From the NCBI GenBank assembly GCA_023150845.1, contig JAKLKD010000008.1:1-62258 (forward strand): a stretch of 62,258 nt of DNA, written 5' to 3'. This document shows, piece by piece, positions 16,397-25,219 of the stretch. Positions within the stretch are counted from its first letter, which is position 1, and each line of letters begins with the position of its first letter. The DNA comes from Myxococcota bacterium. Lineage in GTDB: Bacteria; Myxococcota_A; UBA796; CAJQPC01. Below the pieces are notes generated by a model. The model was not told the origin of the DNA, did not search any database, and was given only the letters and a program-made list of their open reading frames with translations. A program made the translations under genes and the position numbers.

Positions 16397-17761
16397 TCAG
16401 CCCGGCGTCGCCTCAACCGCGCCCGCGGCGACGAGCACGATCCGGGCGAGGCCCTTCACGTTGGCGCAGCCGGACTGGCCTTTGGGCACGAGCACCCGGA
16501 AGGGCCCACCTTGGGCGGACGGGAGCGGCTCCCCGCTGAGGCTGTGCACCAAGAGCGCGGCCTCGGCCTCCTCAACACGCACAGGGGCCGTCGTGAGGCC
16601 GTCCGTGGCCACGAGCACGAGCTGGTCATCCGGCGAGGGGAAGGTCAAGGCGAGGACCTCCCCCAAGCTCACCGCCGCCCCGACGCGGCCCGGCACCGCG
16701 GCCGCGACGTCGGCGACCTGACCGGGCAGCGCCGCCAAGGCGAAGCGGGTCAGCTCGACGACACGCCCCTGGACATCGACCAAGGTGACGACGGGCTCAT
16801 CGGGGGGCTTGAGGTGGGCGTCGTCGGAGATGCAGGCGTCCAAGGCGGCGAGGAGCTGGTTCACCTCCTCTTGGGGACCGTGATGAATGACGTCCACCGC
16901 CGAGCCCGAGCGCACCGGGGAGACCACCACCCGCACCGCGCCGTTGGCCCGGTCGGCCCGGTACCAGCCGAGGTCGGTGCGGAACAGGCCCTTCACCCGC
17001 TCCACCGTGGCGGCCTGGAGCGCCCGGCGGATCCCGGCGGCGGAGAACACCCGCTCCGGCGGCCACACCCGGCTGCCCGCGGACCAGCCCTCCGTCGAGG
17101 GGGCGCGGCGTGTGTGGTCGTGGTCGTGGTGGGCGTGATCATGGTCGTGGTCATCGTGGATGAAGGGCAGCGGCCTGTCCCGGCGCAGGTCAAAGACGGC
17201 CTCATCGACGACGCCAAAGGAGGACTGCGCCACGGCGAGGGGCGGCGGGTAGTGGTCGCGGAGCTGGGCGCGCAGAGCGGCGTCCCCGGCGGCGGTGCTC
17301 TGGTCGGCGTGGGAGGCGATGACCACGTCCGCGGCGTCGAGCTGCTCCAAGAGTAAGGTCGGCGGCGCGGTGACGAGGCGGCGGGGGTCGAGCACGATGA
17401 CCGTCGGCGCCAGCTCCAGCTCATCGCCCAAGGGGCTGCGCCGCAGGGTGTCGACGATGTCGGCGGGCCGGGCGAGCCCCGTGGACTCGATGAAGACCCG
17501 GTCGGGGCGCACCTCCCGCAGGATGGTCGTGAGGTTGGGGACGAGGGCCTCCGGCGCCGTGCAGCAGACGCAGCCCCCGGCGATCTCCGCGACGGCGACC
17601 CCGCCGCTGAGGAGGGTCGCGTCGATGCGCGCCTCACCAAAATCGTTCACGATGATCGCGCAGCGCTCGCGCCCTTGGCGCCGCGCGAGCTGGTCGATCA
17701 ACATCGTCGTCTTCCCGGCGCCCAAGAAGCCAGAGATGACGTGAACGGGGACTCGCGGCAT
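16397..17761 (-). CDS. CobW/COG0523 GTP-dependent metallochaperone
   Basis: 454 aa. Walker A GFLGAGKTT at the N-terminus, the metal-binding CVCC motif in GGCVCCTAPEA, and a His/Asp-rich loop (HDDHDHDHAHHDHDH) at about residue 200 define the COG0523 family, which loads zinc, cobalt or related metals onto client proteins using GTP. A CobW C-terminal domain follows. It is longer than usual because of an extra C-terminal domain of about 120 residues. No Zur-like palindrome was recognised in the divergent gap to the next gene, so the metal is unknown. Confidence 0.9.
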   Translation of the reverse strand: MPRVPVHVISGFLGAGKTTMLIDQLARRQGRERCAIIVNDFGEARIDATLLSGGVAVAEIAGGCVCCTAPEALVPNLTTILREVRPDRVFIESTGLARPADIVDTLRRSPLGDELELAPTVIVLDPRRLVTAPPTLLLEQLDAADVVIASHADQSTAAGDAALRAQLRDHYPPPLAVAQSSFGVVDEAVFDLRRDRPLPFIHDDHDHDHAHHDHDHTRRAPSTEGWSAGSRVWPPERVFSAAGIRRALQAATVERVKGLFRTDLGWYRADRANGAVRVVVSPVRSGSAVDVIHHGPQEEVNQLLAALDACISDDAHLKPPDEPVVTLVDVQGRVVELTRFALAALPGQVADVAAAVPGRVGAAVSLGEVLALTFPSPDDQLVLVATDGLTTAPVRVEEAEAALLVHSLSGEPLPSAQGGPFRVLVPKGQSGCANVKGLARIVLVAAGAVEATPG

Positions 17762-17898
17762 ACGACTGACCTCCAGACCGATTGGTGTATCCCTTCGTGG
17801 CGCCGCTCGCAGCCTCGGGGCTTGTGTGTGAGGTCACGAGCGGGCACACTAAGGGGCTCTGGACCCCCGAGACTCGCCCTTGCGGGCTTGAAGAGCGT

Positions 17899-19464
17899 AT
17901 GGCGAAGCCCACCCGGCTGATCACCGACCCACAGCAGGCCATCGAGCGTTACTCCGACCGTCTTGAGGAGCTGCTCGCCCTGTGTGAGCGCGCCCTCCAG
18001 ACGGGCGACCAAGAGGCCTTCTTGTGGAACGCGCGCCGGGCCTTGGAGGCGCTCTGTCGGCTGCTCATCACCGTCAAAGAGAACAAGGTCACCCGCGACT
18101 CCAAGGACCTCCAGCGGGATCTGAGCGGGCTCATTCAGCACCTCAAGAACCTCAACATCATCAACGACCCGGTCGAGAAGCAGCTCGACCTCGCCCGAAG
18201 CCAGACCAACCTGGGCGTACACATCCGCCAGCCCGAGCCCGAGGACTACACCGCGGCGATCAAGGACGTGCGCCACCTGCTCCCCCAGCTCGTGATCTGG
18301 GCCATGGAGAGCAGCCCGGACCACGAGCGCCTGTTTAAGCGCCAGATCCTCCAGGCGAAAGCAGAGCGTATCGAGAGCTTCAGCGGCGACAGCCTGAACC
18401 GCGCGGTGTCTCTCGGCGGTATCCCCGCCCCCACGGCGACCACCGACGCCCCGACCACGGAGGACTCCCAGGGCTTCACCGAGAGCCGCACCACAGACGG
18501 CACGGGCACCACCCAGGTCCGCACCCGGGCCCGGGGCTCGGACACCGAGGCCACCGCCGTCACTGATGCGACGGACTCCGGCGACGCGCCCCTCGGCCTG
18601 CTCGTCACCGATCCGACCGTCCCAAAGGCCCCGAGCCGTCGCTGGGGGGTCGGGCTCGGCCTCGTGGGGGCGATCGCCATCGCCGCGCTGATCGGCGTCA
18701 GCTTGTCGCCCAATTCGGCGCCGACCCCCGCCGAGGTGGTCCCTCCCCCGAGCCCTGCCGCCGCGGCCGTCGTCGCCCCGCCCCCTGAAGCCGCCGTTGA
18801 GGCCGTCGCTGAGGCCGAGCTGGAGCCCCGCATCGAGCCCACGCCGCCGCCCCCCGCACCGACCTGCCCCGCGGGCATGACCCTCATCCCGGCGAGCACC
18901 ATCACCATCGGCCAGCCCGTCGGCGGGCGTAAGAACTGGCCCACGCCGCGGCCCGCGCGTATCGCCCCCATCGAGGTGCCCGCCTTTTGTGTGCACAACG
19001 CGCCCATCACCTTCGCCGAGTGGGACACCTGGCCTCGTCGCGACGACGAGGCGCTCAAGTCCGACTGCCAGTGGGGCGTCGCCAAGGCCGACAAGTCGCC
19101 CAGCAGCCCCGCGCACTGCGTCGGGCGCGCCGCCGCCGTGGCGTACTGCGCTGACGCCGTCCCCGGCGGGCATCTGCCCACCATCGCCGAGTGGGAGGCC
19201 CTGGCGCGCTCCCCCGTCCCGAACCTCGGCCAGAGCGGCGTGCAGTTCGAGTGGGCCGAGGACCTCTTCCCCCCGGCGGTCTTCAACCGTCGCGCCGAGC
19301 CCTGCCGCGAGAGCTTCTGTGACGACGGCATGTTCAAGAAGACCCTCGACCCCAAGACCTCCGTGAGCCCCGTCGGGGACGTGCTCTGGTCCTGGAGCCA
19401 GCGCCCCAAGGGCCAGTCCCACAACGAGCTCACCTTCCGCTGCGCCGTCGCGCCGAGCCTCTGA
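17899..19464 (+). CDS. DUF4145-like / transmembrane / FGE-like domain protein
   Basis: 521 aa with the start at 17899 (MAKPTRL); the upstream extension to 17782 is unlikely. Residues of about 10-165 form an all-helical region (ALEALCRLLI, then LIQHLKNLNIINDPV) resembling DUF4145. A Thr/Asp-rich linker leads to one transmembrane helix (GVGLGLVGAIAIAALIGVS) and a Pro/Ala stalk. The C-terminal domain is formylglycine-generating-enzyme-like (CPAGMTLIPASTITIG, HLPTIAEWEAL, ending TFRCA), but the usual catalytic Cys pair and GGSW core are missing, so it is probably a binding domain. Role unknown; a cytoplasmic sensing and extracytoplasmic binding protein is inferred. Confidence 0.75.
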   Translation: MAKPTRLITDPQQAIERYSDRLEELLALCERALQTGDQEAFLWNARRALEALCRLLITVKENKVTRDSKDLQRDLSGLIQHLKNLNIINDPVEKQLDLARSQTNLGVHIRQPEPEDYTAAIKDVRHLLPQLVIWAMESSPDHERLFKRQILQAKAERIESFSGDSLNRAVSLGGIPAPTATTDAPTTEDSQGFTESRTTDGTGTTQVRTRARGSDTEATAVTDATDSGDAPLGLLVTDPTVPKAPSRRWGVGLGLVGAIAIAALIGVSLSPNSAPTPAEVVPPPSPAAAAVVAPPPEAAVEAVAEAELEPRIEPTPPPPAPTCPAGMTLIPASTITIGQPVGGRKNWPTPRPARIAPIEVPAFCVHNAPITFAEWDTWPRRDDEALKSDCQWGVAKADKSPSSPAHCVGRAAAVAYCADAVPGGHLPTIAEWEALARSPVPNLGQSGVQFEWAEDLFPPAVFNRRAEPCRESFCDDGMFKKTLDPKTSVSPVGDVLWSWSQRPKGQSHNELTFRCAVAPSL

Positions 19465-19526
19465 GCGGACCGCACGAATCGCGGCTACGCTGCGCTCACC
19501 GCGCTCCCCCTGGCGTGAGGCCCCCG

Positions 19527-20531
19527 ATGCCGACCCGGCTGTACTCCGACGTGCAGATGCTCGACCACCAGCCCGGCGACGGACACCCCGAGCGCCCGGC
19601 CCGGATCGCCGCGCTCTTGAGCGGCCTGCGCGAGCGCCCGGTGCCCGGCGTGAGCTGGCACACCGCCCGAGAGGCGACGCACGAGGAGCTGCTCCGCGCC
19701 CACGCGCCCCGTCACCTCCGCCTCTTACAGGCCGCCGAGGGCCAGTCCGTCTCCCTCGACCCCGACACCCACACCTCCCCCGACTCTGTGCAGGTCGCGC
19801 GCCTCGCCGCCGGGGCGACGATTCAGGCCGTCGAGTCCGCCCTCGCCGGGACGCCCGCCTTCGCCTTGGTGCGGCCGCCCGGCCACCACGCCGAGCGGGA
19901 CCGGGTGATGGGCTTCTGTCTCATCAACAACGTCGTCGCCGCCGCCGAGGCCGCCTTGGCCTCGGGCCTCGTGGAGCGTGTGCTCATCCTCGACTGGGAT
20001 CTGCACCACGGGAACGGCACCCAGCGCCACTTTGAGGGGCGAGACGACGTGCTGTTCTTCTCCACCCACCGCTTCCCGTTTTATCCGGGCACCGGCGCGC
20101 TCCACGAGCGGGGACACGGCGCGGGGGAAGGCCACACGATCAACGTGCCGCTGCCCTCCGGCGTCGGCGACGGTGACCTCCGCCTCGCCATCGACGCCGT
20201 GCTGCGCCCCGCCGCGGATCGGTTCAGGCCCCAGCTCGTCCTCGTGAGCGCCGGGTTTGACCCCTACCACGAGGATCCTCTGGGTGACATGCGCGTCTCC
20301 ATCGAGGGCTTCGCCTCTCTGTGTGACGCCGCCTTAGACATCGCCCGGACCCACGCCCAAGGCCGCATCGCCTTGACCCTAGAGGGCGGCTACAACCTCA
20401 CCGGGCTCACCGAGGGGGTTCGCGCCTGCCTGGAGGTGCTGGAGGGCGCCACACCTCCGCCGACCCCCGCCCCTGGCCGGGGCGAGCGCGCGGTGATGGA
20501 GGCGATGCGCGCCCACGCCCCGCTGAGCTGA
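19527..20531 (+). CDS. Histone deacetylase family amidohydrolase
   Basis: 334 aa. Zinc-amidohydrolase motifs in order: GHPERPARI, PPGHHAERDRVMGFCLINNV, LDWDLHHGNGTQ with metal ligands Asp and His, STHRFPFYPGTG, SAGFDPYHEDPLG with the second metal Asp, and LEGGYNL. This is the class II HDAC/acetylpolyamine amidohydrolase-type set. The ATG at 19527 is preferred over the GTG at 19515 because GAGG lies 6 bases before it. Substrate could be an acetylated protein, polyamine or other small molecule. Confidence 0.92.
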   Translation: MPTRLYSDVQMLDHQPGDGHPERPARIAALLSGLRERPVPGVSWHTAREATHEELLRAHAPRHLRLLQAAEGQSVSLDPDTHTSPDSVQVARLAAGATIQAVESALAGTPAFALVRPPGHHAERDRVMGFCLINNVVAAAEAALASGLVERVLILDWDLHHGNGTQRHFEGRDDVLFFSTHRFPFYPGTGALHERGHGAGEGHTINVPLPSGVGDGDLRLAIDAVLRPAADRFRPQLVLVSAGFDPYHEDPLGDMRVSIEGFASLCDAALDIARTHAQGRIALTLEGGYNLTGLTEGVRACLEVLEGATPPPTPAPGRGERAVMEAMRAHAPLS

Positions 20532-20538
20532 ACGATTG

Positions 20539-20603
20539 AGCACAGAGATCCGACACAGAGACCTGACACAGATACCCAACGCAGTGATCTAACACAGAGA
20601 CGG
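20539..20603. repeat. Five tandem 13-bp degenerate repeats (RACACAGAGAYCY)
   Basis: Units start at 20539, 20552, 20565, 20578 and 20591; each is exactly 13 bases and most keep the core ACACAGAGA with one to four changes. They fill the whole gap between two convergent genes. No hairpin is formed, so this is not an ordinary terminator. Confidence 0.7.
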
Positions 20604-20605
20604 GC

Positions 20606-21571
20606 TCAGCCCGGCGCTAACCAGACCTCGGCGTCCACCGGCCCCTGCACCGTCGCGAGGTGCCGGAAACGTCTCGCCTCGGGCTGGGCCGCCACCCACG
20701 CGGCGAAGCGGGCGCGGAGGTCGTCGCCGGGGCCGAGGGTCGGCGCGTCCACCAAGGCCCCGAGGCGCTCGATGAGGCCCTCCTCCCCGAGCCGCTCGTA
20801 CACAAAGAGCAGGCGATCCTCCTCGGCCTCGGTGCCACGCCAGGACAGGCGCTCCCGCAAGGCGAGGTCGAGGCCGTGGAGCGCGGCGCGGTCCAAGGCG
20901 CGCCGGGCGCGCTGCAGCTCCGCGGGGGTCGGGGCCTGGCCGTGGGCCTGGACGAGGCGGGTGATCTCCTCCTCCGTCGGGCCGCGCAGGTTCCGCCAGT
21001 CGGCCTCGGCGGCCCAGTCACGCTGCAGGTCGTCGGCGAACCGCTCCGGGCTCGTGTGCAGCGGGCGCTCGCCGCCGACGGCCTCGGTCAGCGCGCGCAG
21101 CAGGTCCTCCGGCCCCTGGCCGGGCAGGCGCCGCAGCTCGGTCCAAGGCGGCGGCGTGATCTCCGCGCCGTGGGTGTCCGTCGTGAGCACGAGGCGCCGC
21201 GGGCCGGGGAGGCTCACCCAGAGGTCGAGCCACACACCGAGGCGGCTGTGCGTCCAGATCGCCGCGGACACGCCGCGCCCGGGGTGGACGAGGCCGAGGA
21301 GCCGCAGGCGGGGGATGCCCTCGGCGTAGAACGCGCCGACCTCGACGAAGCCGAGGCGCAGCAGCTCCGCGCGCAGGCGCCGGGGCTCACCCAAGGCAAG
21401 GCCGAGGGGCGCGGGCACGAGGCGCAGGCGCACAGGCGGGCCCGCCAGGGGCGCGAGGCGATCCCCAAACCGGGCCAGCCAGCGGCGAAGCACGACGGCG
21501 CCGCCGCCCGCCATGGTGAGCAGGCTGATGAGCCCAACGGACTGAAGGAGGCCGAACATCGCGGTCAGCAT
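20606..21571 (-). CDS. Hypothetical membrane-anchored protein
   Basis: 321 aa, not recognised. A single N-terminal hydrophobic segment (MLTAMFGLLQSVGLISLLTMAGGGAVVL) with a following Arg cluster would anchor it with the bulk in the cytoplasm. The body is Leu/Arg/Glu-rich with an N-terminal alpha/beta half (FVEVGAFYAEGIPRLRLLG, then LVLTTDTHGAEI) and a helical C-terminal half. No motif was identified. Codon use matches its neighbours and the start is divergent from the PQQ-type dehydrogenase gene. Confidence 0.62.
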   Translation of the reverse strand: MLTAMFGLLQSVGLISLLTMAGGGAVVLRRWLARFGDRLAPLAGPPVRLRLVPAPLGLALGEPRRLRAELLRLGFVEVGAFYAEGIPRLRLLGLVHPGRGVSAAIWTHSRLGVWLDLWVSLPGPRRLVLTTDTHGAEITPPPWTELRRLPGQGPEDLLRALTEAVGGERPLHTSPERFADDLQRDWAAEADWRNLRGPTEEEITRLVQAHGQAPTPAELQRARRALDRAALHGLDLALRERLSWRGTEAEEDRLLFVYERLGEEGLIERLGALVDAPTLGPGDDLRARFAAWVAAQPEARRFRHLATVQGPVDAEVWLAPG

Positions 21572-21640
21572 AGCCCAGCGGACCCGAACGCGCCCAGACC
21601 CGCCGCGAGCGGACTAAGCTATGCGTCGGAGCACCCCACC

Positions 21641-22894
21641 ATGCCACCTCTCCCCTCTCGCCGCGCCGTGGCCCTCGGACTCGGCCTGATCGCCGCCGTC
21701 GGCGCGCTCGCCTGGGCCAACCGCGTCGGCCTGCGCTGGTTCGCCATCGAGCAGCTACAGCCCACCATGCCCGCCTTGGCGCGCTCGCTGGAGGCCGGCC
21801 CCGACTTTGAGGGCCCCGACGCAAGCCGCCCCAAGCTCGACGTGCGCCTCAGGACCGTCGCCGAGGGCTTCACCCAGCCTACGGATCTCCAGCCCGTCCC
21901 CGGCCTGCCCGGCCTCGCCGTGCTCACCGAGAAGACCGGCGCCGCGCAGTGGGTGAACCTCAAGGACGGCGCCCACGGCGCCTGGTTCAACGTCACCGTA
22001 CGCACGGCGTCGGAGCAGGGTCTCCTCGGCCTCACCTTTCACCCCAAGTTCGCCGAGAACGGCCGCTTCTTCATCCATTATGTCGATCGCCGGGAGGGCC
22101 GCGACCTCTCCATCGTCGAGGAGTGGCGCGCGCCGGGCCACGACCCCCGCGCCGGGGCGCCCAAGGCCGAGCGTGTCATCTTCACCGTCGAGCAGCCCTA
22201 CCAGAACCACAACGCCGGGCAGCTCCTCTTCGGGCCCGACGGCATGCTCTACGTCGCTCATGGCGACGGCGGCTACATGGGTGACCCCCACGGTCACGGC
22301 CAGAACCTCGGCACCCACCTGGGCACGATGCTTCGCCTCGACGTCGATAGCGGCGTCCCCTACGCCGTGCCTGCGGACAACCCCTTCGTCTCGACCCCTG
22401 GCGCCTTGCCCGAGATCTGGGCCTACGGCCTCCGAAACCCCTGGCGCTTCTCCTTTGACCCCAAAGGCCGCCTGATCATCGCCGACGTCGGCCAGAACAA
22501 GTGGGAGGAGGTCTCCATCGCCGAGCGCGGCGACAACCTCGGCTGGAAGGTGCTGGAGGGCCGCGCCTGCTACGAGCCTGAGACAGGATGCGACAAACGC
22601 GACAAACGCCCGCCGATCTACGTCTACGGCCATGACGAGGGCATCTCCATCACCGGGGGCTACGTCTACACCGGCGCGGCGGTCCCGGCGCTTAAGGGGC
22701 GCTACGTCTTCGGAGACTTCGGCTCGGGCCGCCTCTGGGCCCTCGATCTCCCGGCCAAGGCTGGTGATGACGCCAAGGTCTACGCCTTGGGCTCCTTCGG
22801 GGTCCACCCGTCGAGCTTCGCCCGGGACGAGGCCGGGGAGCTCTACCTCCTCGACTTCGGCGCCGGGAAGGTGCTTCAGCTCGTCGCGCCCTGA
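21641..22894 (+). CDS. PQQ-dependent sugar dehydrogenase-type beta-propeller protein
   Basis: 417 aa with the start at 21641. An N-terminal hydrophobic signal or anchor (RAVALGLGLIAAVGALAWAN) sends it out of the cytoplasm. The propeller shows GLLGLTFHPKFAENGRFFIHYV, NHNAGQLLFGPDGMLYVAHGDGG, EIWAYGLRNPWRFSFDP and DVGQNKWEEV, the signature set of the soluble glucose/sorbosone dehydrogenase (HHIP-like) family. It would oxidise a sugar or similar alcohol with PQQ; no PQQ synthesis genes are seen here. The bases 5' of the start are shared with the divergent hypothetical gene. Confidence 0.88.
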   Translation: MPPLPSRRAVALGLGLIAAVGALAWANRVGLRWFAIEQLQPTMPALARSLEAGPDFEGPDASRPKLDVRLRTVAEGFTQPTDLQPVPGLPGLAVLTEKTGAAQWVNLKDGAHGAWFNVTVRTASEQGLLGLTFHPKFAENGRFFIHYVDRREGRDLSIVEEWRAPGHDPRAGAPKAERVIFTVEQPYQNHNAGQLLFGPDGMLYVAHGDGGYMGDPHGHGQNLGTHLGTMLRLDVDSGVPYAVPADNPFVSTPGALPEIWAYGLRNPWRFSFDPKGRLIIADVGQNKWEEVSIAERGDNLGWKVLEGRACYEPETGCDKRDKRPPIYVYGHDEGISITGGYVYTGAAVPALKGRYVFGDFGSGRLWALDLPAKAGDDAKVYALGSFGVHPSSFARDEAGELYLLDFGAGKVLQLVAP

Positions 22895-22913
22895 GCGACC
22901 GGCTGAAATAAAC

Positions 22914-22954
22914 GCGACATGCGACATGCGACATGCGACATGCGACATGCGACA
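22914..22954. repeat. Heptamer tandem repeat GCGACAT, 5.9 copies
   Basis: Full units at 22914, 22921, 22928, 22935 and 22942 and a partial unit GCGACA at 22949. It sits 17 bases before the cobQ ATG. Each junction creates an ATG, in all three frames in turn; those at 22926 and 22947 are in frame with cobQ. Confidence 0.9.
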
Positions 22955-22970
22955 ACCGACGAGGGGCAGG

Positions 22971-24368
22971 ATGCGCGCGGTGATGGTGCAAGGCACGGCG
23001 AGCGGCGTCGGCAAGTCTTGGGTGGCCGCGGCGCTCTGCCGCCTCGCGGCCCGGCGTGGGGTGAAGGTCGCGCCGTTTAAGGCCCAGAACCTCAGCAACA
23101 ACGCCGCCCCGGCCCGGGCCCTCGACGGGGGCTGGGGGGAGATCGGCCGCGCCCAGGCGCTCCAGGCCCTCGCCTGCGGCCTTGAGCCCCACGTCGACAT
23201 GAACCCCCTGCTCATCAAGCCCCTGCACCAAGGGGGCGCCGAGGTCATCGTGCAGGGGCGGTCCACGGGGCCGCTCAGCGGCCTCGGCGGCGACGCCCGC
23301 CGGGCGCTGTGGTGGCGGGCGATCACCGAGAGCTACGCCCGCCTCGACGCGGAGCTGGTGATCCTGGAGGGCGCGGGCAGCCCGGCGGAGATGAACCTCC
23401 AGGCAACAGATCTGGTGAACATGCGCATGGCCCGGCACGCCGACGCCAAGGTGCTGCTCATCGGCGACATCGACCGGGGCGGGGTCTTCGCGGCCTTGCT
23501 CGGCACCCTCGATCTCTTGGCCCCCGAGGACCGGGCCCGGGTGGCGGGCCTCGTCGTGAACCGTTTCCGGGGAGATCCCGCCCTGTTCGCGCCGGGGCTC
23601 GGGCCCCTCGCCGCCCGGGCGGGGACGCCTGTGCTCGGCGTGCTGCCCTTCCGCCACGACGTTCACCTCGACGAGGAGGACGCCGCGCAGCTCGGCGGCA
23701 GCGCCGGGCTCATCGACGTCTGCGTCCTGCGCCTGCCCACCGTCGCGAACTTCACCGACCTCAACGCCCTCTCCCAGACCCCCGGCGTCGGCGTGCGCTA
23801 CGAGGCCGCCCCGGAGCGGGTCGGGCGCCCCGACCTCTTGGTGATCCCCGGCAGCCGCGACACCGAGGCCGACCTCGCCTGGATGCGCCGCCTGGGCCTC
23901 GACCGGGTCGTCATCGCCTTGGCCCCGCACACGCCGATCCTCGGGCTCTGCGGCGGTTACCAGCTCTTGGGCGAGCGCCTCGGCGACTCCGCGGGCCTGG
24001 GCCTCTTGCCGGTGACCACTCACTACGCCGAGGCAAAACACATCAACCCTGTTGCGTCAGTGACCACAGGCCGCTGGCTCCTGCCGCCGGGCCTCCAGGT
24101 GGCGGGCTACGAGATTCACCTCGGCCGCACCGAGGCCGCGGCCCCCTTGGTGGAGGGCGACGGCGCGGTGATGGGCCTCGTCGCGGGCACCTACTTTCAT
24201 GGCCTCTTGGACAACGAGGCGCCGCGCCGTGCCTTGGTGAACGCCCTGCGGGCCCGGCGAGGGCTCGACCCCCTGGCCAACGCCGCCGTCCCCGACCCCT
24301 TGGCCCAGCTCGACGCCGCCGCGGACACCCTCGAGCGGCACCTCAACCTCGACGGGCTCTTGCCTTAA
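22971..24368 (+). CDS. cobQ: Cobyric acid synthase
   Basis: 465 aa with the start at 22971 behind GAGGGGCAGG. The N-terminal ATP-binding domain has MVQGTASGVGKSWVAAALCR and FKAQNLSNNA, then EGAGSPAEMNL and DIDRGGVFA. The C-terminal class I amidotransferase-like domain has the nucleophile Cys in LGLCGGYQLLGE and the His in YFHGLLDN. It amidates adenosylcobyrinic acid a,c-diamide at four side chains in cobalamin synthesis. It stands alone: no other cobalamin gene is nearby, so the pathway is encoded elsewhere or this is a salvage remnant. The short tandem repeat in its leader is unusual. Confidence 0.96.
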   Translation: MRAVMVQGTASGVGKSWVAAALCRLAARRGVKVAPFKAQNLSNNAAPARALDGGWGEIGRAQALQALACGLEPHVDMNPLLIKPLHQGGAEVIVQGRSTGPLSGLGGDARRALWWRAITESYARLDAELVILEGAGSPAEMNLQATDLVNMRMARHADAKVLLIGDIDRGGVFAALLGTLDLLAPEDRARVAGLVVNRFRGDPALFAPGLGPLAARAGTPVLGVLPFRHDVHLDEEDAAQLGGSAGLIDVCVLRLPTVANFTDLNALSQTPGVGVRYEAAPERVGRPDLLVIPGSRDTEADLAWMRRLGLDRVVIALAPHTPILGLCGGYQLLGERLGDSAGLGLLPVTTHYAEAKHINPVASVTTGRWLLPPGLQVAGYEIHLGRTEAAAPLVEGDGAVMGLVAGTYFHGLLDNEAPRRALVNALRARRGLDPLANAAVPDPLAQLDAAADTLERHLNLDGLLP

Positions 24369-24382
24369 GCGGCGCGGCCCGC

Positions 24383-24709
24383 TCAGATCGTCGTCGACAC
24401 CTGGGTCTTGCTCGCCCGGGGGAGCTTGATCTCGGGGTCTTTTTTGCGACGGCGGTAGAGCACGATGACGTGGCCGATGATCTGCACCAGGGCCGCGCGG
24501 CAGGATTCGGCGAGCTGCTCGCCGGCCTCGTCGGCGCTCTCTAAGCAGTTGCCGCCGACCTTCACCTTGATCAGCTCGTGGTGCTCCAGCTCATCGTTCA
24601 CCTTGTCCACGACCGCCTCGGAGAGCCCTTGGGGGCCGAGGTGGACGACGGGGTTGAGGTGGTGGGCGAGCCCGCGAAGGTACGCGCGCTGTTTGCCGGT
24701 GAGCTCCAT
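24383..24709 (-). CDS. yhbY: YhbY-type CRM domain RNA-binding protein
   Basis: 108 aa, single CRM domain: LTGKQRAYLRGLAHHLNPVV at the N-terminus, then HLGPQGLSEAVV, ELEHHELIKVKV and the ending VIVLYRR. Family members bind RNA and associate with pre-50S ribosomal subunits. The basic C-terminal tail (RRRKKDPEIKLPRASK) is typical. It is convergent with cobQ, with only 14 bases between them. Confidence 0.93.
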   Translation of the reverse strand: MELTGKQRAYLRGLAHHLNPVVHLGPQGLSEAVVDKVNDELEHHELIKVKVGGNCLESADEAGEQLAESCRAALVQIIGHVIVLYRRRKKDPEIKLPRASKTQVSTTI

Positions 24710-24772
24710 AAGACACCTGGGAGGACGGGGCGGCCAACGTAAGCCACCCTCGCCCGCGCGGCTATCCGAGTC

Positions 24773-25219
24773 TTAGCCGAGGAGCGGCTTCAGCTTCACC
24801 CCGGCGACGCTCGCGGAGATCGACGCCGCGGCCTCAGCCTCCAGGCGCTCACGCTCGGCGGCGGGGTCTTCAGTGAGGGCGCGCAGCGAGGCGAGGGCGG
24901 CGTCGACGCCCTCACCGTCCTGTTGGCCCCAGGCCGCGGCGAGCTGGCCCGTGAGGCGCTGAATGGCCTCGACGTCTAAGGCGCGGCCCGGCGTGATCTC
25001 CCCGTCGAGGCGCGCGGCCCGGGCCTCGGCCTGAAACGCCTGGAGCTCGGGCAGAAACTCCTGGAGCGAGGCCTTGAGCCGCTCAGGATCGCCGGGGCCG
25101 ACCTCGGCGGCGAGGCTCGTCATGGCGTCTTGAAGCTCGGGGGGCAGGGTGACCTTGGCGGCGCCGAGCAGAGCCTCGACGGCGCTGAGCACGTCGGCGG
25201 GGTGGACCTTGGCGCTCAT
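24773..25219 (-). CDS. Hypothetical helical protein, downstream member of a coupled pair
   Basis: 148 aa with the start at 25219, where the ATG overlaps the previous gene's TGA (ATGA). The protein is Ala/Leu/Glu-rich and almost wholly helical, with no signal, membrane segment or motif recognised. The longer upstream frame is only a shadow of the preceding gene. Translational coupling with the 222-aa protein suggests a two-subunit unit, but function is unknown. Confidence 0.65.
   Translation of the reverse strand: MSAKVHPADVLSAVEALLGAAKVTLPPELQDAMTSLAAEVGPGDPERLKASLQEFLPELQAFQAEARAARLDGEITPGRALDVEAIQRLTGQLAAAWGQQDGEGVDAALASLRALTEDPAAERERLEAEAAASISASVAGVKLKPLLG

Noticed and set aside
18890-19464. 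Active formylglycine-generating enzyme
   Set aside because: The C-terminal core lacks the catalytic Cys pair and GGSW segment, and no sulfatase gene lies nearby.
22914-22954. Heptamer repeat as part of a CRISPR array
   Set aside because: Units are 7 bases with no spacers and no cas genes nearby.
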